Assembly: GCF_019175385.1 (NCBI RefSeq)
Contig: NC_083338.1
Location: forward strand, 87,689,777-87,753,776
From: Lycium barbarum
Taxonomy: Eukaryota > Streptophyta > Magnoliopsida > Solanales > Solanaceae
Reading direction: 5' to 3'
Length of the DNA stretch: 64,000 nucleotides
The notes below the pieces were generated by a model. It made no database searches and was not told the DNA's origin. It saw nothing but the letters and a program-made list of their open reading frames with translations. Shown here in pieces: positions 12,601-24,916 of this stretch. The position numbers and the translations under genes were made by a program. The stretch's first letter is position 1. Each line of letters starts with the position of its first letter.

Positions 12601-14330
12601 TATGTTGCTGTTTTGGGCCGTGAGCAGGAGTTATTTTTGATTAAGCATGATAGTTAATTTTAAGTAGAATTATAGTTGTTGTTGTCCCGAACTATATGGC
12701 GAAAAGATTGGAAAGTTAAAGTTGGAATTGTGTTGATACGATCATATTGTCGCTTTTTATTGGATTGAAGGAATTGAAAGTATAAGTGTGCCCATGTATT
12801 GTTGCTGGTATTTCTGTGTCTACAGGAACACAATTGGAAATTTGGATAGGTGAACCTATAAGGGGAAGTGCTGCCGAATTTTCGCCAAAATGCTAGATAA
12901 TAGAATACTTAAGTGAGAACATATATATAGACTGGAATGTAGGTCCTATAGAAGAATGAACTATAGAGTGGCGAAATAGAAAATATAGTTACTAACGATA
13001 ACGTCACTTTTATATAAATAGGCGAAAAGAGCAACGAGGCAAAAGGGATTCACGGATAGTCGTCGACAGGTATGTAAAGCGCAACCCTTCTTTCTTTTCG
13101 CATGCCTTAGTTTTCAATAGGCTACATTACGAGCCTCGAGGAAATTCTAAATTCGAAATCCGAGTACGTTATGATCCTTATATATATTCCTTGGCACTCT
13201 TATGTATGATTTGATGAAATATGAACCATTATGTCTTTGAAATAATCGTTTTTCGAACTTTGCATAAAAAGGTTTCACTTTAAAGAATTTCGTAATTTGT
13301 GAACGCCATATCTTTCACAGAAAGGCTCGGATTGTTTCAATATTTTTGTAGAAGTTTATATGGCATATAATGAGTATATTTTCCATAGGCGGGCCCGACT
13401 CGGGTCAATACCAGTCCGTAGGTCCCGCGACTTTCCTTTATGTAATTCGGACGACTTTTGAAAGAATTTGGTAAGTTTACACAAATTGCTTGGAAAGTTA
13501 GGAGATTGTTCGAAGATCTCCAGGGATGACTCTATAGACTTAATGTACGTAAATTGAGCCTATCACTTTAGTTGACCCGAGGTGGGCCCACTATGCTCGA
13601 TTTCACTCTTATTGCATTTTAACCTATTTTGAGAAGTTTTAAAGGAAACGTCTTAACTACTCTTCTGACTACTAAATGACACTTGTTTAAGTTATTCTAT
13701 TGAGTCTTATAAATTATTTTGGAATATGGAAATGGTCCCAAGAAGACTATTATCACATAATCTATTTTTGTTATCCGAAATATACGCACCGTGACTATCG
13801 TGCGGTTTCATTAATACGGTTGTTGTTCGGAATACTCCATCGAGTCCTTGTAAAATGTATTATGTCTCATATTGCATTAGTTTCTCACTACTCCACTTGT
13901 GGATGTCTCAATGTTTCCTTCACTGAGCCCGGGCCAGGATATGTTGTCAAGCGTATTCCTCTGCATTGTTCGCCGTGCCTCGATGGTGAGGGGGCAGGTA
14001 TACGTGTACATGGGTTGTGGAGTATGCTGTGCCATGTATACTATTTTGATATGATATGATATGATCCGATATGGCCATTTGACATGACATGCTATGTTAT
14101 GGGGTTATCCCCTATTCTGATCCTTATGTGTTGTGGCACCAGCGTCGGGAGGGTGACCACGTTCTGTCTACCGAGTCCCTTGGCGGGGGCCGGACATGAT
14201 ATGGCATATGTTTCTGTACACATTCCTTATGTTTTGAAATATGCATTTGGTATTCTGGATTTTTGCATTCCTTTCTGTTCGTTCTGTTTCCGGTTATGAT
14301 TTTGGTTTCTCTACTTCAGGCTTTACATAT

Positions 14331-14389
14331 TCAGTACATATTTCGTACTGACCCCCTTTCTTCGGGGGCTGCGTTTTCATGCCGCGCAG
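14331..14389 (+). other. LTR triple stem-loop module, copy in F
   Basis: HP1 TCAGTAC/GTACTGA, HP2 CCCCC/GGGGG, HP3 CTGCG/CGCAG. Confidence 0.7.
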
Positions 14390-14521
14390 GTACATACAAC
14401 AGGTTCGCTGATCCGCCCGCTTAGGATGTTATTTTGCTATTCTGAGACGCTCTCTTATCCGGAGCCTATAGTTTTGGTACAGTCTCCTGCTATTGCATAA
14501 ATGTACGTCACTCAGGGGTAC

Positions 14522-14540
14522 GACGGGGCCCTGTCCCGTC
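14522..14540 (+). other. LTR stem-loop HP4 in F
   Basis: GACGGG, loop GCCCTGT, CCCGTC: a perfect 6-bp stem. Confidence 0.6.
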
Positions 14541-15469
14541 ATATGATTCTGTCGGTCTGTTAAGAGGTCTGTGGACATGTTTGTGGGTTGGGGGTCTTCC
14601 TGTATGAATGCATGTATATGTTGTGTTTGGGCGATCCCATTCGCCGCGGCGGCCGGTCCGCATATGTTTAAATGTTGCTTTGTTGGCCCTGTGTGGCCTT
14701 TGTTGGTATTTTCTGTGCGCAGGGTATATTGGATAGTCCGTAAAACAAAGGAAACTCTGCCAAAATTTTTCTGGAAATTATCTAAATTTAAAATATAGTC
14801 TTGTCGGCTTCTGCTATATACTGGAATGCGGTTAATAAAATCTGAGATAGCATTTGATAGATGTGTCTGGGTGCCCAAATCGGGCACTAGTCACGGCCTA
14901 CGGGGTTGGGTCGTGACAACAATCATCATTTATCTACATTTACCGCAATTCACCATTTCCCTTCAATTTCTCCACAATTATGGTTATAGCTCATTATCGT
15001 GTTTTATCATATATAATACCTATTCCATGGTCTAAATATCATTTATAACGAATTCACGATCACAACATACCAACATTCATCATTCATCCCAACCACTATT
15101 CAACAATGACACTATTCACTCATTTATGACCCATTTTCTATGTCTTTCTACAATTAAAGTGTCTTAGCCTTCCAGTACCCTAAACAACATGGTATAGTCA
15201 TGAAACTTACCTTAGATGATGGATGAACAAGCCTTGAATGGAAATACTCTTGTAGCACCAAAACCCTATTTCACTTCTCATGGGATTTCTTGGCTTAGAT
15301 GACTTTCACTAGGTTTCATACACTTGTTTTCATGGATTGAAGTAGTTGATCATGGATTTTCCTTTGATTTTCTTGTGGATGAATGTTAGAGAATATTCTA
15401 GAGGTTTCTTGACTTGTGGAGTGAAAATGAAATGAGGAAGGGTCCCTTATATTAAATCACAATCTGTCC

Positions 15470-15632
15470 CGACCAACTTATACGGACCAACATACGGTCC
15501 GTACATTTTATAAGGACCGTATGTGTGTCCGTATGTTTGGTCCATAATATGATGTTCCTCTTGGCAAATTATACGGCCTAACATACGGCCAGTATAATTT
15601 ATACGGTCCGTATGGTGGGCCGTATAGTGCCC
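15470..15632 (-). promoter_or_regulatory. Palindrome cluster (ACGGNCCGT type) in E
   Basis: Several diverged copies of TACGGWCCGTA-like inverted repeats, such as TACGGTCCGTA and TACGGCCNGTA. In LTR sense they lie upstream of the start of the transcribed part. The same cluster is seen in R1, S1 and J. Confidence 0.55.
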
Positions 15633-15973
15633 AGGGGTTCCGTTTTCGTTCTCGTTGACTCGTTTGATCTCCGATCCTTATGGAACCTTCTTGACACTTA
15701 TTTAACACCTCAATACCAATCTAAGGGACATTATCACCCTTCTCTAAGACATCATTATGCCATAATTAACTCGTCATCCATAATTCCTACCCGACACATA
15801 ACATATCCGTTACTTTCTTTACCAAACTTCTTCCTTCTGATCAAATGTCTTTGAATCTCGATTAAGATCATCAAATGGTACTTTTTACTTATCCAAATCG
15901 CCATATACCTTGTGTTCCTCTCTAGCCTATTCACTGTACATTAACGGGGAATTTTCCAAGGTGTAACACATGC

Positions 15974-17142
15974 ATTATGAATATGAGAGAATGTGTGCAA
16001 TGCGTATGTAAATCGATCAAGTTCAGTATCACAAGTACAAAAATGTGGGTATGCCAACAAGTATTACATCACAATACCAACAATGGGAATGCCAACATAT
16101 ATCAATTACCACATGTGGGTACGCCAACAATATGTCCAAGTACAAATACCAACAACGGGTATGTCAATTTTATCCAAATCAAGACGACAAAATGGAATTC
16201 GATATCTACCAACTACACATAGCATCAAGCCAACACAATTGAACAAGCAAAGCACACATAACAGGATGGCTAGTCCCAACACACATTAGGGCCCAACCTA
16301 AGGAAATATCCATCCCAACTTCATATCCGAAGGTTCACATGCTGTCTCCGACATTATATTCAAAATATGTGATTCACTATACGAAGTCTCACCAAAGGTA
16401 AGCCATAACCTACATGGATGGCCGAACCGCAACACCAACAACTCACTCCTTTCCTTGCCCTTCCGCTGAAGCTCAGAACCAAAGTAGTCTAAGCATAATC
16501 GAATTCTATATTAGAAATCATGAAGAATGATACTAATATTGTTACAATTTCAATTCGGTCCATTTTAACCCTAGGAATGGGGGAAACAGGCCCATAAGGG
16601 CAAAACGAAAAATTCGAGGGCAAAATATCACCAATTGTTGATTTAGCTCAAGGATTAGCCTAAATTCTGATTTCATGCAAAAACCCAAAATGGGGTATAA
16701 ACCCTAAGTCTTTGATTCCAAAATTTAATGTTAAAAGTGGAAGATCTATGATTAATGAGCCTAGATTAGTCAATGTCTAACAGAACATCACCAATTTATT
16801 CATTAATAATCCTAGGAACAATGTTCTTTCAAACCCTCTTTAAACTCTTACCACCATGGGTTTATTAAGGGAAAAGGGAAGAATCTGACATGATTATGGT
16901 TTAAATAAAGAATGAAGAAATGAGTAGAAATTACCTCCAATATTTTCCTCCAAATATCCTTAAGAGCAGTTTCTTCAAGCTCAAATATCGAAATGGGGTA
17001 AAATGAGGGTCTAGGGATTTTTAACACTTCATTAATATTATTAACTGCCTGTCACCCGCTGTAGCAGTACTGGGATCGCCCCAGCGACCACCTGACCGCT
17101 TCAGCGGTCAAGCCTAAATGGCTGGGGCATTATTTTGGCCCT
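15974..17142 (-). repeat. LTR-like repeat M, right part
   Basis: No gene is seen. GTGGGTATGCCAACA-like words recur at about 16045-16160. The stretch 16940-17105 reads like the promoter/leader of a minus-strand LTR, with a GC-rich inverted-repeat block at 17045-17105 that includes CCGCTTCAGCGG. It is presumed continuous with 1-531 before E inserted. Confidence 0.4.
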
Positions 17143-17237
17143 GTGAGGCCATAGTACTGTATGTAGTAGTATGTGTCCCTGTGTGGCATTATTTTGGGTT
17201 GCTGTGTGCAGGTGGATTGGTATGAGTACAGGGGAAC
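17143..17237 (+). mobile_element. Family-B 3' untranslated fragment (B'), left half
   Basis: Closely matches 42195-42290 of element B, the stretch between the end of pol and the polypurine tract. It stops where LTR A begins and resumes at 22017. It shows that another family-B copy once lay upstream of LTR B1. Confidence 0.75.
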
Positions 17238-19579
17238 TGTTATATCCCGCATTTTTGTACAATCGGATAATTCAAGACAATCGCGGGAAGACAACAACCA
17301 AGGCCTTATTTTTGTTTTGTTTGGCATATGAGTTGCTTATGAAGAATTTAGAAGCAGAAATATTAAGAAAGGTTAGGGGCAAAAAGGTAAATTTGCAATA
17401 TGACTCGTGGAAATATGGAGGAAGGCGAAGGGAAAATTTGGAAATTTGGAAAAATTAAAATTTGTCATGAGGTGCAAAACAAAACAAAAAAAAATGGGCT
17501 AGATCACTTTGGGCCAAGGTTGGCCGTCCAACTCCCTTCTTGATGGGCCAAGCCCATATGGGAATTAAGTGAATGATTTAAAAGATGACTTAATAGTCAT
17601 CTTATCACATAATTCTCTAGAGACTTCAAGAACAAAAAAAAAAAAAAAAAAAAAAGGAGGAGAAAAACAAGATGGGCCATTCGGCCAAGCTTCAACAAGT
17701 AAGAACCTTGGAAAAATTTTCTTCAAAAATTATTCTCTTCCATCCAAACACTCCATTGAAGGGTCCTTAGCAAAGTGGAGTGGTTATTGAAGCAAGAAAA
17801 ACACATATTTACATAAGTTGCAAATTCTAGTCAAGGGGAGAATCAAGGAACAAGGTAAGAACTCATCCTTCTTTATATGTTATGGATGTTTGTGCATGTT
17901 GTAGTGTACAGAAAGGGATGAAATTCATGATGAATATAGGGGTCTGGCCGTGCATGTATGTGAATGTGTAGGAATCATGTTTAATTATTTTATCTAGTGT
18001 TTGGTTGTTGTTATTGTGGGTGCCATGTTGATAATGGAGGTTGGATGATTTTAGTGAGGTTGTAGCCATGTGTGTATGCATGATGTTTGGCCGTGTATGT
18101 GTGTTAGAAGTGGCCGTGTGGTTGTGGTGAAACATAGGAGAAAATGAGTCAATTTTATTTAGTGTTTTGATTGTTGTTGTTGTGGATTTTATGGTGCTAA
18201 TGAAAGCTTAATGATCTTAGTGAAATTATGGTAGTTGGAGACTTGTTCTAGAAGTCTATGTAAATTGAACATAATGTTTTTGCATGTTTGGAAGATAATG
18301 TGGTTAGTGTGATGTTGTTGGTGTGTAAGTTGTTAGGTTGTTATCGTTCTCATTGGAGTTGGAAGGTCTTGAAGGAAGTAGTATATTGATTGAATCGTTA
18401 GAATGTAATTTGGATAAATCGTTAAAGTTGTTAGTATGATTGTTGATATTGTTGTGGATAGTTTGGCCGGGTTGAATTCCCGGATTGTTGTTGAGTAAAA
18501 TTGGCCAAGATAGATTCTTGGGGGACGTTGTATTTACAGGGGAAATGCTGTCGAAATTTCGGTAGACAAGTGCTACTTTAAAATTCAATTCTAAATGCTT
18601 TAATTAATGTTTGGTAAATGTGACCAAATTGTAGATTTTGGCGAATTTGGAACTTGAGTTTGGAGTGGCGTAAGAGGCGGAAAAGGTATGTAAGGCTTTA
18701 CCCTTCCTTTCTTGGCATGTCTTAGACGTAATAGGTTTGGGTACGAGCCTCGGGGACAACTCCATTCCTAGAAATCCGAGTTTGAATTTGGCCCTCTTTC
18801 ATTCAGTAGAATTGAATTAAACATTGCATGAAATGTTGGAAAATTATCTAAACATCTAGAACTTGCACAAATAGGACCCGATTACCTTAAAACTCTCACA
18901 AGTGACGTCATGAAATGTAACATACGTGAATTGTGTACGCCACTTCATTCGGCCCGAGGTGGGCCCATGGTTCCCAGATTTTTCTTTATTGTCCCGTTTA
19001 TCAAACGATAAGTGTTGTAACTATTCTAATGAGAATATTTCTATGATGACAATGATAAGAATGGTTTCACGTCTCAACGTCTTAAGTTAAGGATTCAATA
19101 TGAAAATAAGAACAACAAGCCAGTTTTTTATTTCAATTCTATTCCTTATTATGACTCTATTTTTCTAAAAGACTCTAAAGTGTATGAATGAATGTTTTAT
19201 GAGGTTCGTGATCTTATTCTACGTTTTCTCTTAATGCCAATTCTTATTGATAGTATTGCCTTATAATACTAATCCCTTCAAGGTGAGGCAAAGTCTTGAT
19301 GATTATTCCATAATGTAATCGGAGGTCACCGACCTTACGTCACTCCGATGGATACATGATTTTCCTTGGGCTCTCCGGCATGCTTATATGATATATGTAT
19401 ATGATATGTATATGTATATGGTGGGAGGGAGATACGGAGGGGAAGGGACATATGTTGCATTGCCACCTGATCAGCTGGCGTAATATCATCCCGGACGCGG
19501 GATGCCCGGACGCGGGATATATGGGCGACCCGACGTATTTCGGCGCTATGTGGGCGAGCCGACGTTGTTGGGCGCTATG

Positions 19580-19672
19580 CTATGACATGATCTGATATGA
19601 CATGATATGATATGACATGATATGATATGATATGATATGATATGATATGATAAGATATGATATGATATAAGT
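19580..19672. repeat. (ATATG)n-like pentanucleotide array
   Basis: Repeated GATAT/GACAT pentamers inside LTR A, about 17 units with substitutions. Confidence 0.85.
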
Positions 19673-19863
19673 TCTATTTTCTATGTCTATGAAAAAGAAA
19701 TGGTTTTTTTTTAAAAGGGAAAGACAAGCATGCATGGTATCCGGCCTAAAAGGCGTTCCTATGTACAGGTTACTTTCTCATCTCAATACATGTTCTACGA
19801 TCCCATGATATTGTTATTCGTACCTTATGTTTCCGTTTATATTATCTTCCATGCCTTACATAC

Positions 19864-19922
19864 TCGGTACATTACTCGTACTGACGTCCCTTCTTGTGGA
19901 CGCTGCGTTTCATGCCGCGCAG
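19864..19922 (+). other. LTR triple stem-loop module, copy in A
   Basis: HP1 TCGGTAC/GTACTGA (one mismatch), HP2 CGTCC/GGACG, HP3 CTGCG/CGCAG. Confidence 0.65.
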
Positions 19923-20326
19923 GTCAGCAGGTAGACAGATTTGACTCCTAGGAGCTTCATCAGCAGTATTGTTGCAGCGCTCCAGTTGTTCCGGAGCCTT
20001 AGTTTCTTGGTACTACTTTTGTGTACCTAATCGGGCACGGCAGAACCCGGCCCTTCTTATGTATATATGTACTTTGTTTAGAGGCTCGTAGACAGATATG
20101 TCCAGATAGATGTTTTGCACTTTTATTTGTTCTTGAGGTTGTATAATATGTTAGCAGAGTTTATTAACACATGATTATGATTATGCTATTAATGATAGTA
20201 TTAAGTAATGAAATAACGATATCACTCATACGGCCCACTTGGTAAAATGAATAAGATATGGGATAGGGGGTGCTCGGTACAAGTATCGGGTACCCGTCGC
20301 GGCCTCTAGTTGGGTCGTGACAGAAG

Positions 20327-20341
20327 TGGTATCAGAGCAGG
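20327..20341 (+). other. Element A primer-binding site
   Basis: TGGTATCAGAGCAGG starts four bases after the LTR end and is complementary to the initiator tRNA-Met 3' end. Confidence 0.85.
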
Positions 20342-20533
20342 CGGTCCTAGGGGTTTGTCTACGAGCCGTGTCCAGTAGAGTCCTGTTTATGGGGGTGTAG
20401 CGCGCCACACTTATAGACAGAAGGTTGCAGGGCATTTAGGAAATCTGACCTTCTTTGTACTCTAGATCGTGCAATAGAGCTATGTTACCAGGCTTCCTTG
20501 TTCTTTTCTTAATTCTATGTTATGGTTTCAGTA

Positions 20534-21958
20534 ATGCCGATGAAGAGGAAGGCTACGGCGGCCCAGAAGGGCAAGTTGGCTGCTGGAAGCAGAGTTGAAC
20601 GGGAGCTAGAAGAAGATGAGTCTTATAATGAAGCTCCCCCTCAGACTCCTCCTGCTTCCCCGGTATCAGCAGAGCAGGAAAGAGCTCCAGCTCCAGCCCC
20701 AGTACCACCAGTTCCACCGCCAGTAGCTGCGGGCCAGCAGATGGCAGAGGCTATTCAGCTGCTGACCCGGCTAGTTGCCGCACAAGTTCAGCGGCAAGAT
20801 GAGGGCCAGGGAGACAGGGCGGTGAGTGCGAGGGCTCGTGATTTTATCACTCTAAAGCCTCCAGAGTTTTATGGGTCGAAACCGGAGGAAGACCCGGAGA
20901 GTTTTATAGATGAGATGCTGAGGACACTGAGGATAATACATGCTTTAGATACAGAGTCCGTAGAATTGGCTTCATACAGGTTGCGAGATGTAGCAGTTCT
21001 GTGGTATAATAGTTGGATATCTTCGAGGGGAGAAAATGCCCCTCCCCCGGTTTGGCAGGAGTTCACTGAGGCATTTCTGCGACATTTCTTACCGCCGGAG
21101 GTTCGACGAGCTCGAGCTGATATGTTTTTTAATCTTAAACAGGGAAATACGAGCGTCAGGGAATATAGTCTTCGCTTTAACTCGTTAGCCAGGTATGCCC
21201 CAGCCATGATAGCTGATATGGGGGATCATGTGCACCGATTTGTGAGTGGGTTGGGGCCACATTTAATTAAGGAGTGCTTGACGGCTTCACTCCAGGATGG
21301 GATGACTATTACTCGTATCCAGGCCCACGCCCAAAATCTGGAAGAACAGTATCAGTTACGGAGAGAGGAGCGCTATTCGGATAGAGGTTCCAGAAAAAGG
21401 GGCAGATCTTCCGGGACTAGAAGCGAGTACAGAGGGGGACAGGCACAGGAGAAATCTAGATATTCAGGCCAATCAGTGGCCAGTGCACCACCTCGATTTG
21501 CGGATAGGGGATTTGATCGTTCTACTTATTCAGGACCAGATCAGGGTGTTAGAGCTTCGGGGTCCCAGTATAGAGCTGATTCTAATAGGACGGGGCAACC
21601 CCCACTACGGTGTGCTCGGTGTGGCAGGCCACACTCTGGGCAGTGTTACCGGGATACAGGTGCATGTTTTGCCTGCGGTCGGACTGACCATTTGATGTGT
21701 GATTGCCCACTAAGGAATGAGGGAAGCAGAGCTCAGCCCGCCGGGTCGGCAGTTGGTTCATCACCGTCCGTGCGCCCTCCTGGACAGGCTTCCCAGGCTC
21801 CAGCAGGTCGTGGTCGAGGTAGAGGAGGGGCACCCAGTTCAGCCGGTCCTCCGCACCGTATATATGCATTGGCAGGACGGCAGGATCCTGAACCTTCCGC
21901 AGACGCGGCCACAGGTACACTTTCGGCATTTTTCTATGACATGTGTGTGTTAAATTGA
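20534..21958 (+). CDS. gag: Gag polyprotein of element A with start of protease, truncated
   Basis: Structural Gag protein of a Ty3/gypsy element; it would assemble the particle and bind element RNA. I chose the ATG at 20534 (protein start MPMKRKATAAQKG) over the one at 20522 because the B, D and R1 gags start with the same MP-K-KATAAQKGK pattern right after TTTCAG. The N-terminus is basic. A proline/alanine-rich linker lies at about residues 30-75. The Retrotrans_gag core (RDFIT..PPEFYG to the QAHAQNLEEQ helix) covers about residues 100-275. A CCHC zinc knuckle CX2CX4HX4C follows at about 380-395, then an RG-rich tail. The frame enters the protease region and stops at 21956-21958, exactly where the active-site Asp region should begin. 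Only about 60 bp of diverged protease sequence follows before the element is cut off at about 22016. The gag itself has no internal stop, unlike B, D and R1. Confidence 0.85.
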   Translation: MPMKRKATAAQKGKLAAGSRVERELEEDESYNEAPPQTPPASPVSAEQERAPAPAPVPPVPPPVAAGQQMAEAIQLLTRLVAAQVQRQDEGQGDRAVSARARDFITLKPPEFYGSKPEEDPESFIDEMLRTLRIIHALDTESVELASYRLRDVAVLWYNSWISSRGENAPPPVWQEFTEAFLRHFLPPEVRRARADMFFNLKQGNTSVREYSLRFNSLARYAPAMIADMGDHVHRFVSGLGPHLIKECLTASLQDGMTITRIQAHAQNLEEQYQLRREERYSDRGSRKRGRSSGTRSEYRGGQAQEKSRYSGQSVASAPPRFADRGFDRSTYSGPDQGVRASGSQYRADSNRTGQPPLRCARCGRPHSGQCYRDTGACFACGRTDHLMCDCPLRNEGSRAQPAGSAVGSSPSVRPPGQASQAPAGRGRGRGGAPSSAGPPHRIYALAGRQDPEPSADAATGTLSAFFYDMCVLN

Positions 21959-22016
21959 TCTGGATTTTACTTTATCATACACCTTTCCTTGTGTTGCTGA
22001 ACATATTAAGAATTTA
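21959..22016 (+). pseudogene. pol (fragment): Protease stub of element A, broken
   Basis: Continues protease-like sequence (ACTTTATCATA..., equivalent to the TLSYV segment of B at 38790) without an open frame. It then joins B' 3' untranslated sequence at about 22017. The rest of pol and the 3' LTR of A are deleted. Confidence 0.65.
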
Positions 22017-22068
22017 TAGCCAATGTTTGTTTGATCATTCGGGGTCGAACATTCCTAAGGGGAGAGAA
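22017..22068 (+). mobile_element. Family-B 3' untranslated fragment (B'), right half, with polypurine tract
   Basis: Aligns with 42310-42369 of element B and ends AAGGGGAGAGAA directly before LTR B1. Compared with B, only about 16 bp is missing between the two halves that flank element A. Confidence 0.7.
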
Positions 22069-22651
22069 TGCTACGCCTCTCGTTCTCGTCGTAATAGAAC
22101 CTATGGTTTCATAGTCGGGTATGCCCTTGGAATTGAGATTCGTCTCCGAGTTTTGGAGATAGAAAGTGCCTTACCCCGTGTACAAAGGTACCAGCAGGTA
22201 TTCCTGGCAATTTGTGGGATTAGAAGTTGAACGAATCGAATCGACACGATCTGAACTATACTGGAGAAGTCTGCAGACACCAGTCATCGTCGACGGGTCG
22301 ACGACATGGTCGACGAACCGTCGTTGTACGGCGTCGACAAGGTTCCTGTCACGACCCGTCTAGAGGGCCGCGACGAGCACCCGGTGCTAGTCCACCCGGG
22401 CACCCTTGGCTTACATATATACTTACATCTAGGTGGGCCACATAGTAAAATATACATTTCTTTTCATCAATCGCGCTAGTCCCATTGGACGACAACATCG
22501 TTAAATCATCATTGGCATTTATGCCACATCAATGTACGTGAGCCGACAAGGCTATCAAAATGATATACAAAATATAGGCCGACAAGGCCAGACACATCTA
22601 ACCATATACACATGACTACGAGCCTCTAAGAAGAGTATGACATAACACATG

Positions 22652-22670
22652 AGCTAGACAGGACCCCGCT
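22652..22670 (-). other. LTR stem-loop HP4 in R1 3' LTR (weak)
   Basis: AGC/GCT outer arms with a TCCTGT loop; weakened relative to the R1 5' LTR by one base. Confidence 0.4.
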
Positions 22671-22791
22671 ATGCCCATAATTATATACACAAAAGAATAA
22701 GTACCCAAAAGCTACGGCTCCGAATGAAATGGAACTCTGCTATGAAATCTCTGAGAAAGCAGCTATGTACCAAGTCTGTCTCCCTGTGCAC

Positions 22792-22848
22792 CTGTGGCAT
22801 GACGCAGCGTCCACAAACAAAAGGACGTCAGTACGAAGAATGTACTGA
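22792..22848 (-). other. LTR triple stem-loop module, copy in R1 3' LTR
   Basis: HP1 TCAGTAC/GTACTGA, HP2 CGTCC/GGACG, HP3 CTGCG/CACAG (one mismatch). Confidence 0.65.
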
Positions 22849-24423
22849 GTATGTAAAGCATGATCGATAGCAATATAAAAGCATAAATAGCCACACAAGA
22901 AATAGCATAGAATGGGAGATGGCAGTATCATCGTCATATGCACTTACTTACCTTCAATAGGAACATTCCATTTCTAATACGTATTGGTGTACATACATCA
23001 CTATCTGTATTCCATAATAGTACCCGTACCATATTTGTGCTCGTATTCGTATACATGGCCTTATTCACATTCATATGAATAGTCGTATAATATTCATATT
23101 CACGTCATATACATAATCATATCATACACATAGCATTTACATAGCATACCCGACCACGTAGGATCGGTGTTTCATACATACTTAGCCAACCAAGGCTCAA
23201 GGTTACTCGTACCTGGCCCTACAAGGCTTCAGGGTTACATCTACCTGGCTCTACCAAGGTGTCAGGGTTATTCGTACCATCTGCAGAGGTGTGCGCATGT
23301 TTCATAATTGTATACATACTTATTTACGTATCATGCCCGGCCTCATAAGCTCGGGGTTCTATAATAGTCACTCATAGATACATATACATAATAGCTCATA
23401 AGATTCATTATTATCAACGTCATTATCATCATCTTCATCATTATCATCATCGATATCATTATCACTATCATCGTCATTCATCACATCCATCTTTATAGGC
23501 TTACTCGTTATATGAGGACATTAGTGCAATCGTAGCATATCAAGAATCGTGAGCTTGCTAGCTCGGAAGATCAAATCAATTGAAGGATATCATACTCTTG
23601 CAGAAGATTTAGATGTTTGGCCAAAGAACCATACCTTATGAAAGAAGGGTTAGCTTTACATACCTTTCCGTTGCACTATTCTACACTTGCGCGTTCTCCT
23701 CCAATGCTAGCGTTTCTACCTTCATTGAAGTCATACTATCATTAGAGTCGATAGCTAGCATATATGACTAAAGCTAGAGAAAATCGGACAGCATCTCCTC
23801 CATAACGTATCTCAACTCCCAAACGTCAATATTAAATTCACGATGCCATAACAATAGCCATTACTCATTCACACTATCCATATTTCTAGACTTACATTCA
23901 ATTAATCCATAACCATGGCCATAACACACACGACGTCCATTTACATACATTGTTCATCTCATGCCCCCAACATCATTTATATCATATTTACATCACAATA
24001 CATCGAGACCCATAGCTCAATTCATACTATTTCTCAGAATGACACTATTCCATGTTCATGACTCATTTTTCTATACTCTTCTACAATCCAAGTATTTCAA
24101 ATCTTAACTACCTTAAACAACATAGAAATATCATGAATCTTACATTAAATGTTGTAGGAACAAGCTTTAGTTGATAATACTCCACTTTGAGCAAAACCCT
24201 AGTTTATCTCCATTTGGATTTCTTGACCTTGGATAATCTTGATGGTTTTCTTACACTTGATTCCCTTGATTTATGATTGTTGATCACCAAATATCCTTGA
24301 ATTCTTGTGGAATATATGTAGAGAGATGTTCTAGAGAGAAGGGGTGTGATGTAGAAGTGAAATGAAATAAGCCTCTGTCCCCTTATTTAATGACTTAAAA
24401 ATCTGATTTGAAGTGCACAGTGG

Positions 24424-24690
24424 TCGTAAACTTGGTTTACGGTCCGTATTCCAGTTTACAGACTGTCCTCCGTGTTCGTATTTAATCATAACAGAACCAG
24501 AAACTCAGGCTGAAACATGGTGATTTACGATCATGGTTTACAGGCCGTAAACCACTTTACGGTCCGTATTTCAGGTCGTATTTAACCATTTGATCAGTTG
24601 GCAGAAAGTTGGAGTTTTGGAACCCAAAATACGACATGGCATTTTACGGACCGTATACCACTTTACGGTCCGTATTTCACTTTACGACCA
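24424..24690 (-). promoter_or_regulatory. Palindrome cluster in R1 3' LTR
   Basis: Four perfect TACGGWCCGTA dyads plus variants. In LTR sense they end about 30-40 bp before a TATA-like ATTAAATAAGG (24382-24394), so they occupy the promoter-proximal position. Confidence 0.6.
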
Positions 24691-24901
24691 ACTGGCCAGA
24701 ATGCAAACCTGCAACTTTTCACATTTCCAAAACCTATAATTATTAATTATGGAGCATGACCTATCTCTTATTGCAATTGCCTTTGGAATCTTACTTAGGG
24801 TCGACAAATGTTATTCCTTACTCATGAAAACATCGGATACTCGTACTCCTCGTGGGTCCCTTCACTTGGACAAAAATGGAGGATTTTTCCGAGGTGTAAC
24901 A

Positions 24902-24914
24902 TTCTCCCCCCTTA
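24902..24914 (-). other. R1 polypurine tract
   Basis: In element sense AAGGGGGGAGAA directly before the LTR start TGTTACACCTC. Confidence 0.85.
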
Positions 24915-24916
24915 AG

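Larger units (their letters stand above)
11318..14918 (+). mobile_element. Solo LTR F, 3.6 kb
   Basis: It begins TGTTATACCCCG, ends GGGTCGTGACA and is flanked by a perfect 5-bp duplication ACAAT (11313-11317 and 14919-14923). No interior is present. Open frames at 13700-14059 and 14429-14887 lie within the LTR and match no family I recognise. It inserted into solo LTR E. Confidence 0.88.
532..15968 (-). mobile_element. Solo LTR E, Ty3/gypsy, split by C and F
   Basis: The LTR begins TGTCACGACCC at 532 and ends AAGGTGTAACA at 15968, so in its own sense it runs TGTTACACCTT...GGGTCGTGACA. It is flanked by a perfect 5-bp target-site duplication CATGC (527-531 and 15969-15973). Own pieces are 532-1681, 10924-11317 and 14924-15968, about 2.6 kb in total. 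That length, the ends and the palindrome block match the R1 and S1 LTRs, so it is the same superfamily. No internal region remains; a solo LTR forms by LTR-LTR recombination. Confidence 0.85.
17238..20322 (+). repeat. Element A 5' LTR
   Basis: Begins TGTTATATCCCG and ends GGGTCGTGACA, 3085 bp, followed directly by a primer-binding site. It carries CTGTCGAAATTTCGGTAG (18548-18565), a poly-A run near 17634-17655 and a TATGA-type pentamer array at 19580-19672. The matching 3' LTR is missing, so its age cannot be judged from an LTR pair. Confidence 0.85.
22347..24901 (-). repeat. R1 3' LTR
   Basis: 2555 bp, TGTCACGACCC to GAGGTGTAACA on the plus strand. It contains an ATC-rich trinucleotide stretch (23420-23485), a CCAAGGCT...CAGGGTTA repeat block (23190-23290) and the palindrome cluster at 24424-24690. 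Confidence 0.9.

Noticed and set aside
13700..14299. Two frames of 119 and 71 codons
   Set aside because: Inside solo LTR F, with no homologue among sibling LTRs that keeps the frame.
20327..20341. tRNA gene fragment
   Set aside because: The match is to the 3' end complement of initiator tRNA-Met only; it is a primer-binding site beside an LTR.
20869..21929. Minus-strand frames of 112 and 115 codons
   Set aside because: Shadow of the A gag frame.
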